A stretch of DNA of 64,000 bases from an uncultured Pelagibacteraceae bacterium (GTDB taxonomy: Bacteria > Pseudomonadota > Alphaproteobacteria > Pelagibacterales > Pelagibacteraceae). The stretch spans positions 145,081 through 209,080 of the forward strand of contig CACHRU010000002.1 in NCBI GenBank assembly GCA_902582345.1, read 5' to 3'. The notes beneath the pieces are model-generated. The model saw only the letters and a list, made by a program, of their open reading frames with translations, was not told the origin of the DNA and ran no database searches. Of this stretch, positions 43,212 to 53,971 are shown piece by piece. The position numbers were made by a program, and so were the translations under genes. Within the stretch, counting starts at the first letter, position 1. Every line of letters starts with the position of its first letter.

Positions 43212-44110
43212 TCTTTTTTTCTACCAAAGTCAGGGGATTTAACATCTTGACCCGCTTTAATGATCTCTTTCCTAACATTCTTAGTAGATGCAAATATTTT
43301 AAGAAGTTTTTCGCTATTTTTTTCTATAATGGCTTTTTTAAAATCATTAATATTTTCAGAAAATTCATCTAATATTTTTATAATATTGTTGCTGTTATCA
43401 ATAAAAATATCTCTCCACATTAAAGGATCTGATGAAGCAATACGAGTAAAGTCTCTTAGACCTCCAGCGCTATATTTTATAATTTCATCTTTAAATTTCT
43501 CATCAGCACTAATAGCTGTTTTTACAATATTATATGCAACTGCATGAGGTAAATGACTTGTAAGTGCTAGTATATGATCATGATCTTCTATAGTCATCAA
43601 TTTTACTTTGCTACCTAAAAATTCCCAAAACTTTTTTAATTTTTCAACTTTATCTGTGTTTGAGTTTTTTCCTTTACAAATAATTGTCCATCTATTTTTA
43701 AAAAGATTTTTTAATCCTGCAGAAGGTCCACTTTCTTCAGTTCCTGCTATAGGGTGCGATGCTATCCAGTTAACATTATTTAAATTAAAATTTTCAAATA
43801 TTTTATTCACTTCTTTTTTTACTGAGCCAGTATCCGTGATGATGGCATCTTTTTTGAATGAGTCCCTCGCGGATAATAAAACTTCTTTATATGCGCTTAG
43901 AGGTACTGCGAAAATTACTAAGTCCGCATCTTTAACAGCAGATTGAATATCTTTTGATAAGTCTCTGCATAAATTTTCTTTTTTAATAATTTCAATGACA
44001 TCCTTAGACTTGTCAAAAACTGTAACTGATTTACTAATTTTATTATTAATATTTCTAAGGATTGATGATCCTATTAAACCACAACCAATAATAGCAATTT
44101 TTTCAAACAT
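43208..44110 (-). CDS. tyrA: prephenate/arogenate dehydrogenase
   Basis: The 300-residue protein has the NAD(P)-binding motif IIGCGLIGSSILRN at the N-terminus, DTGSVKKEV, the substrate-binding SHPIAGTEESGP and the helical C-terminal domain with LTSHLPHAVAY. It oxidises prephenate or arogenate for tyrosine synthesis. No ACT or chorismate mutase domain is attached. Its ATG overlaps the hisC stop by one base, the frequent alphaproteobacterial hisC-tyrA pair, in which HisC may also transaminate aromatic keto acids. Confidence 0.93.
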   Translation of the reverse strand: MFEKIAIIGCGLIGSSILRNINNKISKSVTVFDKSKDVIEIIKKENLCRDLSKDIQSAVKDADLVIFAVPLSAYKEVLLSARDSFKKDAIITDTGSVKKEVNKIFENFNLNNVNWIASHPIAGTEESGPSAGLKNLFKNRWTIICKGKNSNTDKVEKLKKFWEFLGSKVKLMTIEDHDHILALTSHLPHAVAYNIVKTAISADEKFKDEIIKYSAGGLRDFTRIASSDPLMWRDIFIDNSNNIIKILDEFSENINDFKKAIIEKNSEKLLKIFASTKNVRKEIIKAGQDVKSPDFGRKKD

Positions 44111-45186
44111 TAAACTATCTTTCTAATAATTTTTATAAATTTTTTATTCTCTAAATTGTTTCCAATCGTTATTCTTAATGAATTTTTAATATTATATACA
44201 TCCATTTTTCTTACAAGTATTCCACTTTTAGCTAATTTTGAAAATATTTTTTTTGAATTTCCTCTAATCTTATTAAAATTTATTAGTAAAAAATTTCCAT
44301 ATCCTAAATTTGTTTCAATTCTTAAGTTTTTAAAAATATTATAAAAAATTTTTACCCATTTATTAACGTGATTTATTTCTTTATTTAGCCATTTGGTATC
44401 TTTTATTGACTCGGCTGCAGCAAATAAAGCAGCTCTGTTTATATTAAAGGGTGGCTTAACTTGATTTAATGCGTATATCAAATTTTTTGGACCATATCCC
44501 CAACCAATTCGCAATCCAGCAAGACCATAAATTTTAGAGAATGTTCTTGTTATGATAACATTTTTAGAATTAGAAAATAATTTGATACCAGACAAATAAT
44601 TTTTTTCTTTTACATACTCATAATACGCGTCATCAATTACCAATAATATATTGCTCCTTAGCTTTTTTCTTAATAGTAACAATTCTTTTTTATTTACAAT
44701 GGTCCCAGTAGGGTTATTGGGATTTGCTAAAAAAACAATCTTAGTTTTTTTCGTAACTTTTGAAAGTATATTTTTTACTGAAATTTTAAAGTTTTTTTCT
44801 TTTGCATATTTAATTTTTGCCCCGTAAATTTTACTATAAATTCTATAAATAATAAAACTAAACTCTGGAACAATAACTTCATCCTTTTCAGTAAGGAATG
44901 CTTTACAAATTAATTCGAAGATTTGATCTGATCCTGAGCCAAGAATAATTCTTTTTGGATCCAATTTAAATTTCTTTGATAATACTTTTCTTAAAAAAAC
45001 ACCATCAGAGTCAGGGTACCTTTTTAGATTTTTAGCTACTTTATAAAATTCTTTTATTGCTTTAGGGCTAGGACCTAATGCGGACTCATTGGCTGAAAGT
45101 TTTATTTTAGCAGTTTTTTGCTTAAACGAGCTTAATCCAGCGACATACCTTTCGGCATTAATTTTTTTTGGTTTAGGTAAATTCAT
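44110..45186 (-). CDS. hisC: histidinol-phosphate (aromatic) aminotransferase
   Basis: The 358-residue PLP enzyme has LSANESALGPSP at the N-terminus, NPNNPTGT, the DDAYYEY motif, and the Schiff-base Lys in RTFSKIYGLAGLRIGW. It makes histidinol phosphate, and because it is coupled to tyrA it may also act on prephenate or aromatic keto acids. It is first in a hisC-tyrA operon divergent from the SAM-riboswitch-controlled metX unit. Confidence 0.93.
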   Translation of the reverse strand: MNLPKPKKINAERYVAGLSSFKQKTAKIKLSANESALGPSPKAIKEFYKVAKNLKRYPDSDGVFLRKVLSKKFKLDPKRIILGSGSDQIFELICKAFLTEKDEVIVPEFSFIIYRIYSKIYGAKIKYAKEKNFKISVKNILSKVTKKTKIVFLANPNNPTGTIVNKKELLLLRKKLRSNILLVIDDAYYEYVKEKNYLSGIKLFSNSKNVIITRTFSKIYGLAGLRIGWGYGPKNLIYALNQVKPPFNINRAALFAAAESIKDTKWLNKEINHVNKWVKIFYNIFKNLRIETNLGYGNFLLINFNKIRGNSKKIFSKLAKSGILVRKMDVYNIKNSLRITIGNNLENKKFIKIIRKIV

Positions 45187-45243
45187 TTTAATTAAGTTAA
45201 TATATAAAAAGCTTTAGTAATGCTAGTTTCATTGCATATGAAT

Positions 45244-45272
45244 TTGACAAGTTTGCGACTATTTAGTATTAA
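45244..45272 (+). promoter_or_regulatory. promoter of the metX riboswitch transcript
   Basis: A perfect TTGACA (45244-45249) and TATTAA (45267-45272) are 17 bases apart. The expected transcription start falls about 45278-45280, right at the 5' edge of the riboswitch, so the aptamer would be at the very start of the RNA. Confidence 0.75.
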
Positions 45273-45280
45273 TTCTTATA

Positions 45281-45332
45281 AGGCGCCGATTTAACCAAAT
45301 TGCAGGCGCTTGATAAATGTAGCTAAACAGGA
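45281..45332 (+). ncRNA. SAM-II riboswitch
   Basis: The stretch from AGGCGCCGATTTAACC through GGCGCTTGATAAATGTAGCTAAA matches the SAM-II (metA-motif) aptamer known from alphaproteobacteria and Sargasso Sea metX RNA. Stem P1 is AGGCGCC/GGCGCTT, the loop segment GATTTAACC and the conserved GATAAATGTAGCTAAA are both present, and the pseudoknot can form between them. It lies between the promoter and metX and should repress metX when S-adenosylmethionine is high. Confidence 0.9.
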
Positions 45333-45335
45333 GAT

Positions 45336-45362
45336 AGCCCAGTTTAGCTGGGCTTTTTTTTT
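45336..45362 (+). terminator. SAM-II expression-platform terminator before metX
   Basis: AGCCCAG-TTTAG-CTGGGCT (7-bp stem) is followed by nine T, ending two bases before the metX ATG. The segment GTTTAGCT (45342-45349) is perfectly complementary to AGCTAAAC (45321-45328) of the aptamer, which would act as antiterminator when SAM is absent. Confidence 0.85.
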
Positions 45363-45364
45363 GA

Positions 45365-46504
45365 ATGGATAATAAACTTGAAAATATAAAAAAACTTGAT
45401 GTATCAAAACCACTTAGATTAGATTGTGGAAAAACTATTGAAAATTTTCCACTTGCTTACGAAACTTATGGAAAATTAAATGCAAACAAAGACAACGCTA
45501 TTCTAGTTTTTCATGCTTTAACTGGAGATCAATTTGTTGCTGGTACAAACCCAATAACCAAAAAAGAAGGATGGTGGGTTACGGCCGTTGGTCCAGGTAA
45601 AGCTATAGATACTAATAAATATTTTGTAATTTGTGCTAATGTAATTGGAGGCTGTATGGGCTCAGTGGGACCAAAAAATATCAATCCTGAGACCAAAAAA
45701 CCATATGGATTAGATTTTCCAGTTATTACAATTAAAGACATGGTCAGAGCACAAGAATCTTTATTAGATCATCTAGGTATTAAAAAACTTTTATGTGCAA
45801 CTGGTGGTTCGATGGGTGGTATGCAGCTCTTACAGTTCTGCGCTACATTCCCTGAAAAGACCTTTTCTGCTGTTCCTATTGCATGCAGTTCAAGTCATAG
45901 TGCACAGAACATTGCTCTTAATGAATTAGCTCGTCAAGCAATAATGGCTGACCCTGTTTGGGATAATGGTAAATATTTTCTTAAAAATGTGCAGCCTAAG
46001 AATGGGCTAGCAGTTGCTCGAATGGTTGGTCACATTAGTTACTTATCTGAAAAAGGTATGCAAGAAAAATTCGGAAGAAAGTTACAAGAAAAAGCTGATT
46101 ATGAATTTAGTTTTGATGCAGATTTCCAAGTAGAAAGTTATTTAAGACACCAGGGTTACGCATTTGTTGAAAGATTTGATGCTAATTCCATTCTTTATAT
46201 TACAAGAGCAATGGATTACTTTGATCTTTCCAAACAATTTAAAGGAGGCCTAGTCGAAGCTTTTAAAAATCAAAAAACAAAGTTTTTCATAATGTCTTTT
46301 TCTTCGGATTGGCTTTATACAACTAGAGAGAATAAAGATATAGTAATTGCTTTAAATGCATCTGGTGCTGATGTTTCATATTCTGAAATAATTACTGATA
46401 AAGGACATGATTCATTTTTACTTAACGTACCAGAATTTTTAAAAAATTTAAAAAATTTTATCGACACAATGTATGAGAAATTTAAGAATGAAAAAAGAAT
46501 TTAA
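45365..46504 (+). CDS. metX: homoserine O-acetyltransferase
   Basis: MetX acylates homoserine at the start of methionine synthesis. The 379-residue alpha/beta hydrolase-fold protein has VFHALTGDQFVAG, the nucleophile elbow GGSMGGMQLLQF near residue 155, a late catalytic Asp in SFSSDWLY and the His in DKGHDSFL. No Shine-Dalgarno sequence stands before the ATG, only the T-run of the terminator. Expression appears to be governed by the SAM-II riboswitch. Whether it uses acetyl- or succinyl-CoA cannot be read reliably. metW overlaps its end. Confidence 0.95.
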   Translation: MDNKLENIKKLDVSKPLRLDCGKTIENFPLAYETYGKLNANKDNAILVFHALTGDQFVAGTNPITKKEGWWVTAVGPGKAIDTNKYFVICANVIGGCMGSVGPKNINPETKKPYGLDFPVITIKDMVRAQESLLDHLGIKKLLCATGGSMGGMQLLQFCATFPEKTFSAVPIACSSSHSAQNIALNELARQAIMADPVWDNGKYFLKNVQPKNGLAVARMVGHISYLSEKGMQEKFGRKLQEKADYEFSFDADFQVESYLRHQGYAFVERFDANSILYITRAMDYFDLSKQFKGGLVEAFKNQKTKFFIMSFSSDWLYTTRENKDIVIALNASGADVSYSEIITDKGHDSFLLNVPEFLKNLKNFIDTMYEKFKNEKRI

Positions 46505-47081
46505 AGTAATTGCAGAATTAATACCTAAAAACACAAGAGTACTAGATGTAGGTTGTGGAGATGGTTCTTTAATGAATCTGCTTCAAACAGAAAAAAATAT
46601 TGAAGTCCGGGGATTAGAGCTAAGTCAAGAAAATGTTCAAGCATGTATTCACAAAGGTTTACCAGTTATTCAAGGAAATGCTGAAACAGAACTTCATCAA
46701 TTTCCCAATCAATCTTTTGACTATGTTGTGCTTAGTCAAACACTTCAAGCTTTTTATAATCCTGAAAGAGTATTAAGAGAATTGTTGAGAATAGGAAAAT
46801 CAGTAATCATATCTATTCCGAATTTTGGATATTGGAAAGTAAGGACTAAACTTTTATTTTTTGGAACAATGCCTGTGACAAAGACTTTGCCAAATACGTG
46901 GTACAATACTCCCAATCTACATATGTGCACCATTAAAGATTTATTTTATTTTTGTGATGAAAAAGATATCAAAATTAAAAAAGTTGTAGGTGTAAATGAA
47001 GATAAAACTTCATTAATTAAAAGAAGAAATCTAGAAATAAAAAACCTTTTTTCAAAACTAGGAATTTTTCTTATAGGATAA
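46488..47081 (+). CDS. metW: methionine biosynthesis protein MetW
   Basis: MetW is a SAM-dependent methyltransferase-fold protein paired with MetX in proteobacteria. I prefer the ATG at 46488 (MKKEFKVIAELIP, 197 residues) to the track start at 46473, because family members start close to VIxxLIPxxxRVLDVGCG. The SAM motif I is LDVGCGDGSL, with SFDYVVLSQTLQ further on. It overlaps metX by 17 bases and would share its riboswitch. It ends one base before gloB. Confidence 0.92.
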   Translation: MKKEFKVIAELIPKNTRVLDVGCGDGSLMNLLQTEKNIEVRGLELSQENVQACIHKGLPVIQGNAETELHQFPNQSFDYVVLSQTLQAFYNPERVLRELLRIGKSVIISIPNFGYWKVRTKLLFFGTMPVTKTLPNTWYNTPNLHMCTIKDLFYFCDEKDIKIKKVVGVNEDKTSLIKRRNLEIKNLFSKLGIFLIG

Positions 47082-47082
47082 T

Positions 47083-47841
47083 ATGAAGATAGAAATTATA
47101 GCGTGTTTAAATGATAATTATAGTTATTTGATAGAAGATAAAAATACGAATATTATATCAATAATCGATCCGTCAGATTTTAATGCATGTGATAAAATAG
47201 TTAAAAAATATAAAAAATTAGATTATATTTTAAATACACACCATCATGCTGATCATGTTGATGGGAACCTGCAGCTTAAAAAAAAATATAATTCAAAAAT
47301 ATTAGGTTTTACTGGAGATAAAGATCGTATTCCTGGTATAAGTATCTTATTAAATGAAAATCAAAAGTTTAAAATCGGGAGTTTAGATTTTAAAGTAATA
47401 TTTACTCCAGGACATACTAGTGGGCATATTGCATTTTTTTTTGAGGAGTCAAAAATTGTTTTTACCGGCGACACTTTATTTTCTTTAGGATGCGGTAGGG
47501 TTTTTGAAGGTACTTGTGATCAAATGTTTAACTCTATTAATAAACTCAAAAATTTACCTCCTGAAACTAAAGTTTATTGCGGACACGAGTATACCAAAAA
47601 AAATTCAGAATTTTGTTTAAAATATGATCCTAAAAATTTAAAGCTTATCGAAAAAATTAATTTAATTAGCTCACAGCGTAATAAGAATCTCCCTACGATA
47701 CCGACAACTATTCAAGAAGAAAAAGAAACAAATATATTTTTAAGATGCAATTTGGCAGAGGTTAAAAAGGCTTTAAATATGAAAGATCAACCAGATCATG
47801 AAATATTTCATAAATTACGTGATTTAAAAGACACTTTTTAA
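47083..47841 (+). CDS. gloB: hydroxyacylglutathione hydrolase (glyoxalase II)
   Basis: The 252-residue metallo-beta-lactamase-fold protein hydrolyses S-lactoylglutathione, the last step of methylglyoxal detoxification. It has the binuclear metal motif NTHHHADHVDG, a metal His in FTPGHTSGH, FTGDTLFSLGCGR, and a C-terminal CGHEYT plus FLRCN domain typical of glyoxalase II. It follows metW by one base, so it would also be under the SAM-II riboswitch unless an internal promoter exists. Confidence 0.94.
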   Translation: MKIEIIACLNDNYSYLIEDKNTNIISIIDPSDFNACDKIVKKYKKLDYILNTHHHADHVDGNLQLKKKYNSKILGFTGDKDRIPGISILLNENQKFKIGSLDFKVIFTPGHTSGHIAFFFEESKIVFTGDTLFSLGCGRVFEGTCDQMFNSINKLKNLPPETKVYCGHEYTKKNSEFCLKYDPKNLKLIEKINLISSQRNKNLPTIPTTIQEEKETNIFLRCNLAEVKKALNMKDQPDHEIFHKLRDLKDTF

Positions 47842-47852
47842 GCTCAATAATC

Positions 47853-47880
47853 TTGACTTGTTTTTTATGGGGGATATATT
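47853..47880 (+). promoter_or_regulatory. promoter for the rplU-rpmA-obgE run
   Basis: TTGACT (47853-47858) and TATATT (47875-47880) are 16 bases apart and end 25 bases before the rplU ATG. It lies in the 64-base gap after gloB, the right place to separate the ribosomal genes from the methionine unit. Confidence 0.65.
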
Positions 47881-47905
47881 GCGTGGAAACTAACAAATAA
47901 ATTTT

Positions 47906-48340
47906 ATGTCATTTGCAATTATTGAAACCGGTGGAAAACAATATAAAGTCTCTGCAAGTAAAATCATTGAGGTGGAAAAACTTAATGCTGAAGCTGGGAA
48001 AACAATTCAATTTAAGAAAGTTTTACTTTTAAAAGATGACAAAGGCACTGAAGTAGGAAATCCTAATATTAACGGTGCAATGGTTGAAGCTAAACTTTTA
48101 AGTAATGTAAAAGATAGAACAATTTTAGTTTTTCACAAAAGAAGAAGAAAGCACTCAAGAAAAAAAAATGGACATAGACAGAGACATTCAAAAATTCAAA
48201 TAACAAAAATTTTCTCTAAAGACGGAAAAATAATAGCACAAGCTGAGACTAAGCAATCTACTACAAGACAAATAGATAAAGAAAAAGTCCAAAAAAAAAT
48301 TAAAGTTAAACCAGTAGTAAAAAGTGCAAAAAAAAAATAG
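47906..48340 (+). CDS. rplU: 50S ribosomal protein L21
   Basis: The 144-residue protein has the L21 fold start FAIIETGGKQYKVS and the RNA-binding signature VFHKRRRKHSRKKNGHRQ. It is longer than the usual roughly 103 residues because of a Lys-rich C-terminal extension, a feature also seen in other alphaproteobacteria. It is followed by rpmA after 7 bases and then obgE, the conserved rplU-rpmA-obgE order. Confidence 0.97.
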   Translation: MSFAIIETGGKQYKVSASKIIEVEKLNAEAGKTIQFKKVLLLKDDKGTEVGNPNINGAMVEAKLLSNVKDRTILVFHKRRRKHSRKKNGHRQRHSKIQITKIFSKDGKIIAQAETKQSTTRQIDKEKVQKKIKVKPVVKSAKKK

Positions 48341-48347
48341 GAATTAA

Positions 48348-48602
48348 ATGGCAACAAAAAAAGCAGGTGGATCATCTAGGAATGGACGAGATAGTAAAGG
48401 GCGAAGGCTAGGCGTCAAAAGATACGGGGATCAAATTGTTGTGCCTGGAAATATTATTGTTAGACAGAGAGGAACCAAAATTCACCCTGGTAACAATGTA
48501 AGCATGGGTAAAGACCATTCAATATTCTCTTTAGTTAAAGGAAAAGTTAAGTTCAAAAAATCAAAACTTAATAGAACTTTTGTTTCAGTAATTCCCAGTT
48601 AA
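48348..48602 (+). CDS. rpmA: 50S ribosomal protein L27
   Basis: L27 is a small protein near the peptidyl-transferase centre. The 84-residue sequence has the classical N-terminus [21 protein letters not shown] and [13 protein letters not shown]. The flexible N-terminal arm begins right after the start Met, with no cleavable Firmicutes-type extension. It lies 7 bases after rplU. Confidence 0.97.
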   Translation: MATKKAGGSSRNGRDSKGRRLGVKRYGDQIVVPGNIIVRQRGTKIHPGNNVSMGKDHSIFSLVKGKVKFKKSKLNRTFVSVIPS

Positions 48603-48624
48603 GTATTAAACTTAATTAAATTAA

Positions 48625-50698
<2,074 letters not shown>

Positions 50699-50699
50699 T

Positions 50700-51941
50700 A
50701 TGAATTATTTAAACAAAATTGGCGAAAATTCAAAAAAGGCCTTTAAAAAAATCAAAAACCTTGATCACAAAATCGTTAAAAAAGTTTTAAATGATTTTGA
50801 TCAAAATATAAAAAAAAATAAAAATTTAATCATCAATGCAAATCAAAAAGATGTTAAAAATGTAAAAAGAAAACATCTAATCGACAGATTAATACTAAAT
50901 ACTAAAAGAATTGAAGGAATAAGGAACTCTATACATGAAATAATAAAATTTCCAAATCCTGTGGGAAGAGTTATTGAGACTTGGAAAAGACCAAATAATC
51001 TTTTAATCAAAAAAGTTTCTATACCAATTGGAGTTATAGGTATTATTTATGAAAGTAGACCAAATGTAACAGCTGATGTAGCTGCATTATGTTTTAAATC
51101 TGGTAATTGTGCAATTTTAAGAGGAGGCACAGAAGCGTTTAATTCTAACATTACTTTAGCAAATTTATTTAGAGATTCATTGTACACAAATCGTGTAGAT
51201 AAAAATTCTTTACAATTTATTGAAAAAAAAGAACGAAAAGTGGTCGATTATATCCTTTCAAAAATGAATAATTATATCGATGTAATTGTACCAAGGGGTG
51301 GAAAAAATTTAGTAAGAAAAGTTCAAAAAATTTCTAATGTTCATGTGATAGGTCATTTGGAAGGTTTGTGTCACATTTATTTAGATAATAATGCAAGTTT
51401 GGATATAGCAAAAAAGATTATTATAAATGCTAAAATGAGAAGAACCAGTATTTGTGGAGCATTAGAAACTTTGCTGGTAAATGATAAATTGCCAAAGACA
51501 TATCTAATATCAATAATAAATAAACTTGAAGAGTCAGGTTGTGAAGTTAGAGTAGATAAAAAGATTAATAAGTATTTTCGAAATAGATTTAAATTAGCTA
51601 AAGAAAGTGATTGGAAGACTGAATATCTAGACTCCATTTTATCAATAAAAAGTGTTAAAAATGTAAACGAAGCCGTAAATCATATTTTAAAATATGGTAC
51701 GATGCATACTGACTCAATTATTACTAAGAATTCAAAAATAGCTAAATATTTTTTAGAAAATGTAAATAGTTCTATTGCAATGCATAATGTGTCTACTCAA
51801 TTCGCAGATGGGGGTGAGTTCGGATTCGGTGGTGAAATTGGGATTTCAACGAGTAGTATGCCACCTAGAGGTCCTGTCGGTGTAAATCAACTTACATCTT
51901 ATAAATATGTTGTCACAGGTAAAGGCGTTATCAGAAAATAA
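50700..51941 (+). CDS. proA: glutamate-5-semialdehyde dehydrogenase (gamma-glutamyl phosphate reductase)
   Basis: ProA reduces the unstable gamma-glutamyl phosphate made by ProB, using NADPH. The 413-residue aldehyde-dehydrogenase-fold protein has YESRPNVTADVAALC, GGTEAFNSN, VPRGGKNLV, the catalytic Cys in RTSICGALETLL, and TQFADGGEFGFGGEIGIS near the C-terminus. The placement next to proB suggests channelling or coordinated expression. Confidence 0.95.
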   Translation: MNYLNKIGENSKKAFKKIKNLDHKIVKKVLNDFDQNIKKNKNLIINANQKDVKNVKRKHLIDRLILNTKRIEGIRNSIHEIIKFPNPVGRVIETWKRPNNLLIKKVSIPIGVIGIIYESRPNVTADVAALCFKSGNCAILRGGTEAFNSNITLANLFRDSLYTNRVDKNSLQFIEKKERKVVDYILSKMNNYIDVIVPRGGKNLVRKVQKISNVHVIGHLEGLCHIYLDNNASLDIAKKIIINAKMRRTSICGALETLLVNDKLPKTYLISIINKLEESGCEVRVDKKINKYFRNRFKLAKESDWKTEYLDSILSIKSVKNVNEAVNHILKYGTMHTDSIITKNSKIAKYFLENVNSSIAMHNVSTQFADGGEFGFGGEIGISTSSMPPRGPVGVNQLTSYKYVVTGKGVIRK

Positions 51942-51944
51942 CAT

Positions 51945-52478
51945 ATGATTAAGTACAAAGAAAATATAGGTATCTTTGGAGGATCTTTTGACCCTCCGCA
52001 TAGAGGTCATCTCTTAATTGCTAAACACAGTATAAAAAGATTAAAGTTAAAAAAACTTTATTGGCTTGTGACAAATAAAAACCCTTTAAAAGAAAAAACT
52101 TTTTTTTCTCTTAATGATAGGCTAAAAAAATCAAGGAAAATCGCAAAAAATGAAAAAAAAATTTTTGTGAAATTTTTAGAAAATAGAATAAAATCTAATA
52201 AGACTATTAAAACCCTTGAATACTTTGTAAAAAATAATAAAAAAACTAATTTTTTTCTGATAATTGGTTATGATAATCTTATTAACTTTGACAAATGGAA
52301 AGACTGGAAAAAAATATTAAAATTATGTAAACTGGTTGTATTTTCAAGAAAGGGTTATAAAAAAAAATTGAAAAAAAAAGAAATTTTAAATTCTTTGCAA
52401 GATAAACAAGTTATATTTGTTAAAAATTTTAACGTTAAAATCTCTTCTTCACAATTGAGAAATTATTATTATGGATAA
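51945..52478 (+). CDS. nadD: nicotinate-nucleotide adenylyltransferase
   Basis: NadD forms deamido-NAD from nicotinate mononucleotide and ATP. The 177-residue protein has the nucleotidyltransferase motif GIFGGSFDPPHRGH at the N-terminus, FFLIIGYDNLINF and the closing SSSQLRNYY motif. It is somewhat shorter than the E. coli enzyme but keeps all active-site blocks. It precedes rsfS by 6 bases, the usual proA-nadD-rsfS arrangement. Confidence 0.93.
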   Translation: MIKYKENIGIFGGSFDPPHRGHLLIAKHSIKRLKLKKLYWLVTNKNPLKEKTFFSLNDRLKKSRKIAKNEKKIFVKFLENRIKSNKTIKTLEYFVKNNKKTNFFLIIGYDNLINFDKWKDWKKILKLCKLVVFSRKGYKKKLKKKEILNSLQDKQVIFVKNFNVKISSSQLRNYYYG

Positions 52479-52484
52479 TTTTTG

Positions 52485-52832
52485 ATGCAAATATCTGAAA
52501 TTAAAAAGTTTATTGAAAAAACGCTCGATGAAAATAAAGCACAAAATATTTCTACTATAGATTTGAGAAAAAAATCATATATTGCAGATTATATGATTGT
52601 AGCTTCTGGAACCTCATCAAGACATCTACAGGCATTATCAGAAATTCTTCTCTCAAAATTAAAAAAAAAAGGAGTAGAAAATTGTAGAATTGAAGGTAAA
52701 GATAGCAAAGATTGGAAATTAGTGGATGCTATAGATATTATTGTCCACATTTTTCACCCAGATAAAAGAGAATTTTACGACATTGAAAAAATGTGGTCAG
52801 AACCAATACCTAAACAAAAAGCAATAATATGA
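52485..52832 (+). CDS. rsfS: ribosomal silencing factor
   Basis: RsfS binds L14 and prevents 50S-30S joining during starvation. The track start at 52482 is a TTG; the ATG at 52485 (MQISEIKKF, 115 residues) is preferable. It has the family pattern DYMIVASGTSSRHLQALSE, EGKDSKDWKLVDAIDIIVHIF and a final YDIEKMW. The stop overlaps the ctpA ATG (ATGA). Confidence 0.93.
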   Translation: MQISEIKKFIEKTLDENKAQNISTIDLRKKSYIADYMIVASGTSSRHLQALSEILLSKLKKKGVENCRIEGKDSKDWKLVDAIDIIVHIFHPDKREFYDIEKMWSEPIPKQKAII

Positions 52833-53968
52833 AAAAAATATTTTTAATAATTGGAATATCTTTTTTTATTACATCGAATTCTAGTTCGAGTAATTCAGAA
52901 AAATTATACGAAAAAATTGATTTGTTTGGTGAGGTTATTGAAAAAGTAAAAGATAATTATGTTGATGAAATTGACCAAGCTGAGGTAATGGACTCAGCAA
53001 TAAATGGTGTCCTACAGTCTCTTGATCCTTATTCGGCATATATGAGCCCAGAACTTTTCAATGAAATGCAAACGGATACTAGAGGTGAGTTTGGTGGTTT
53101 AGGAATTGAAATCGGAATGGAGGCTGGTGTAGTAAAGGTGATTTCACCAATTGATGATACTCCAGCTTCAAGGGCGGGAATAAAATCAGGAGATTATATT
53201 GTTAAGATTGATGAAATACAGGTTCAAGGTAAAACTTTAATGGAAGCTGTTAAATTGATGAGGGGTAAAGTTGGAACTAGTATTAAATTAACAGTTAGAA
53301 GAAAAGGAACTAAGAAAGCTTTAGAATTTAAAATAAGAAGAGAGGTAATTGAAGTTCAATCTGTTGATGCAAAAATACTAGGAGATAAAAAAAAGATAGG
53401 GTACATAAGACTTAAATCTTTCAATGAAAATAGTGATAAGCAATTTATAAAGAATATTAAATCTTTTGAAAAGAAAGAAAAACCAATCGGATATATAATT
53501 GATCTAAGAAATAATCCTGGAGGACTTTTAACACAAGCGATTAGTATAACTGATTTTTTTCTTGAAGATGGTGAAATTGTTTCTACTAAGGGAAGAAAAT
53601 CATCAGAAACCAGAAAGTTTTTTGCTAGAGCCGGTGACGGTATTAATGGAAAACCGGTAATTGTAATGATCAATAATGGATCAGCATCAGCATCTGAAAT
53701 TTTTGCAGGCGCCTTGCAAGATCACAAGAGAGCAATTGTTCTTGGTGAAAACACTTATGGTAAAGGTTCAGTACAATCTATAATTCCCCTGAGAAATGGT
53801 GGAGGTATGAGATTAACTATTTCAAAATATTATTTACCATCTGGTAAATCTATTTCTGAAGTCGGTGTTACACCAGACATAATTTTAGAAGAGTCGGGGG
53901 ATAATTTTGTTATAAATACAGAAACTGATAATCAACTAAATTATGCGATTAAACTGTTCACATCTTGA
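52829..53968 (+). CDS. ctpA: C-terminal processing peptidase (S41)
   Basis: This 379-residue periplasmic protease has a signal peptide (KKIFLIIGISFFITSNSS), an N-terminal helical segment with DSAINGVLQSLDPYS, a PDZ domain around residues 90-165 (GGLGIEIGMEAGVVKV, AGIKSGDYIVKID) and an S41 catalytic domain. The Ser nucleophile is in NNGSASASEIFAGALQDH and the Lys in NTYGKGSVQS. It cleaves tails of periplasmic or envelope proteins. It is coupled to rsfS, and rppH follows 3 bases later, an arrangement common in alphaproteobacteria. Confidence 0.94.
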   Translation: MKKIFLIIGISFFITSNSSSSNSEKLYEKIDLFGEVIEKVKDNYVDEIDQAEVMDSAINGVLQSLDPYSAYMSPELFNEMQTDTRGEFGGLGIEIGMEAGVVKVISPIDDTPASRAGIKSGDYIVKIDEIQVQGKTLMEAVKLMRGKVGTSIKLTVRRKGTKKALEFKIRREVIEVQSVDAKILGDKKKIGYIRLKSFNENSDKQFIKNIKSFEKKEKPIGYIIDLRNNPGGLLTQAISITDFFLEDGEIVSTKGRKSSETRKFFARAGDGINGKPVIVMINNGSASASEIFAGALQDHKRAIVLGENTYGKGSVQSIIPLRNGGGMRLTISKYYLPSGKSISEVGVTPDIILEESGDNFVINTETDNQLNYAIKLFTS

Positions 53969-53971
53969 TAA

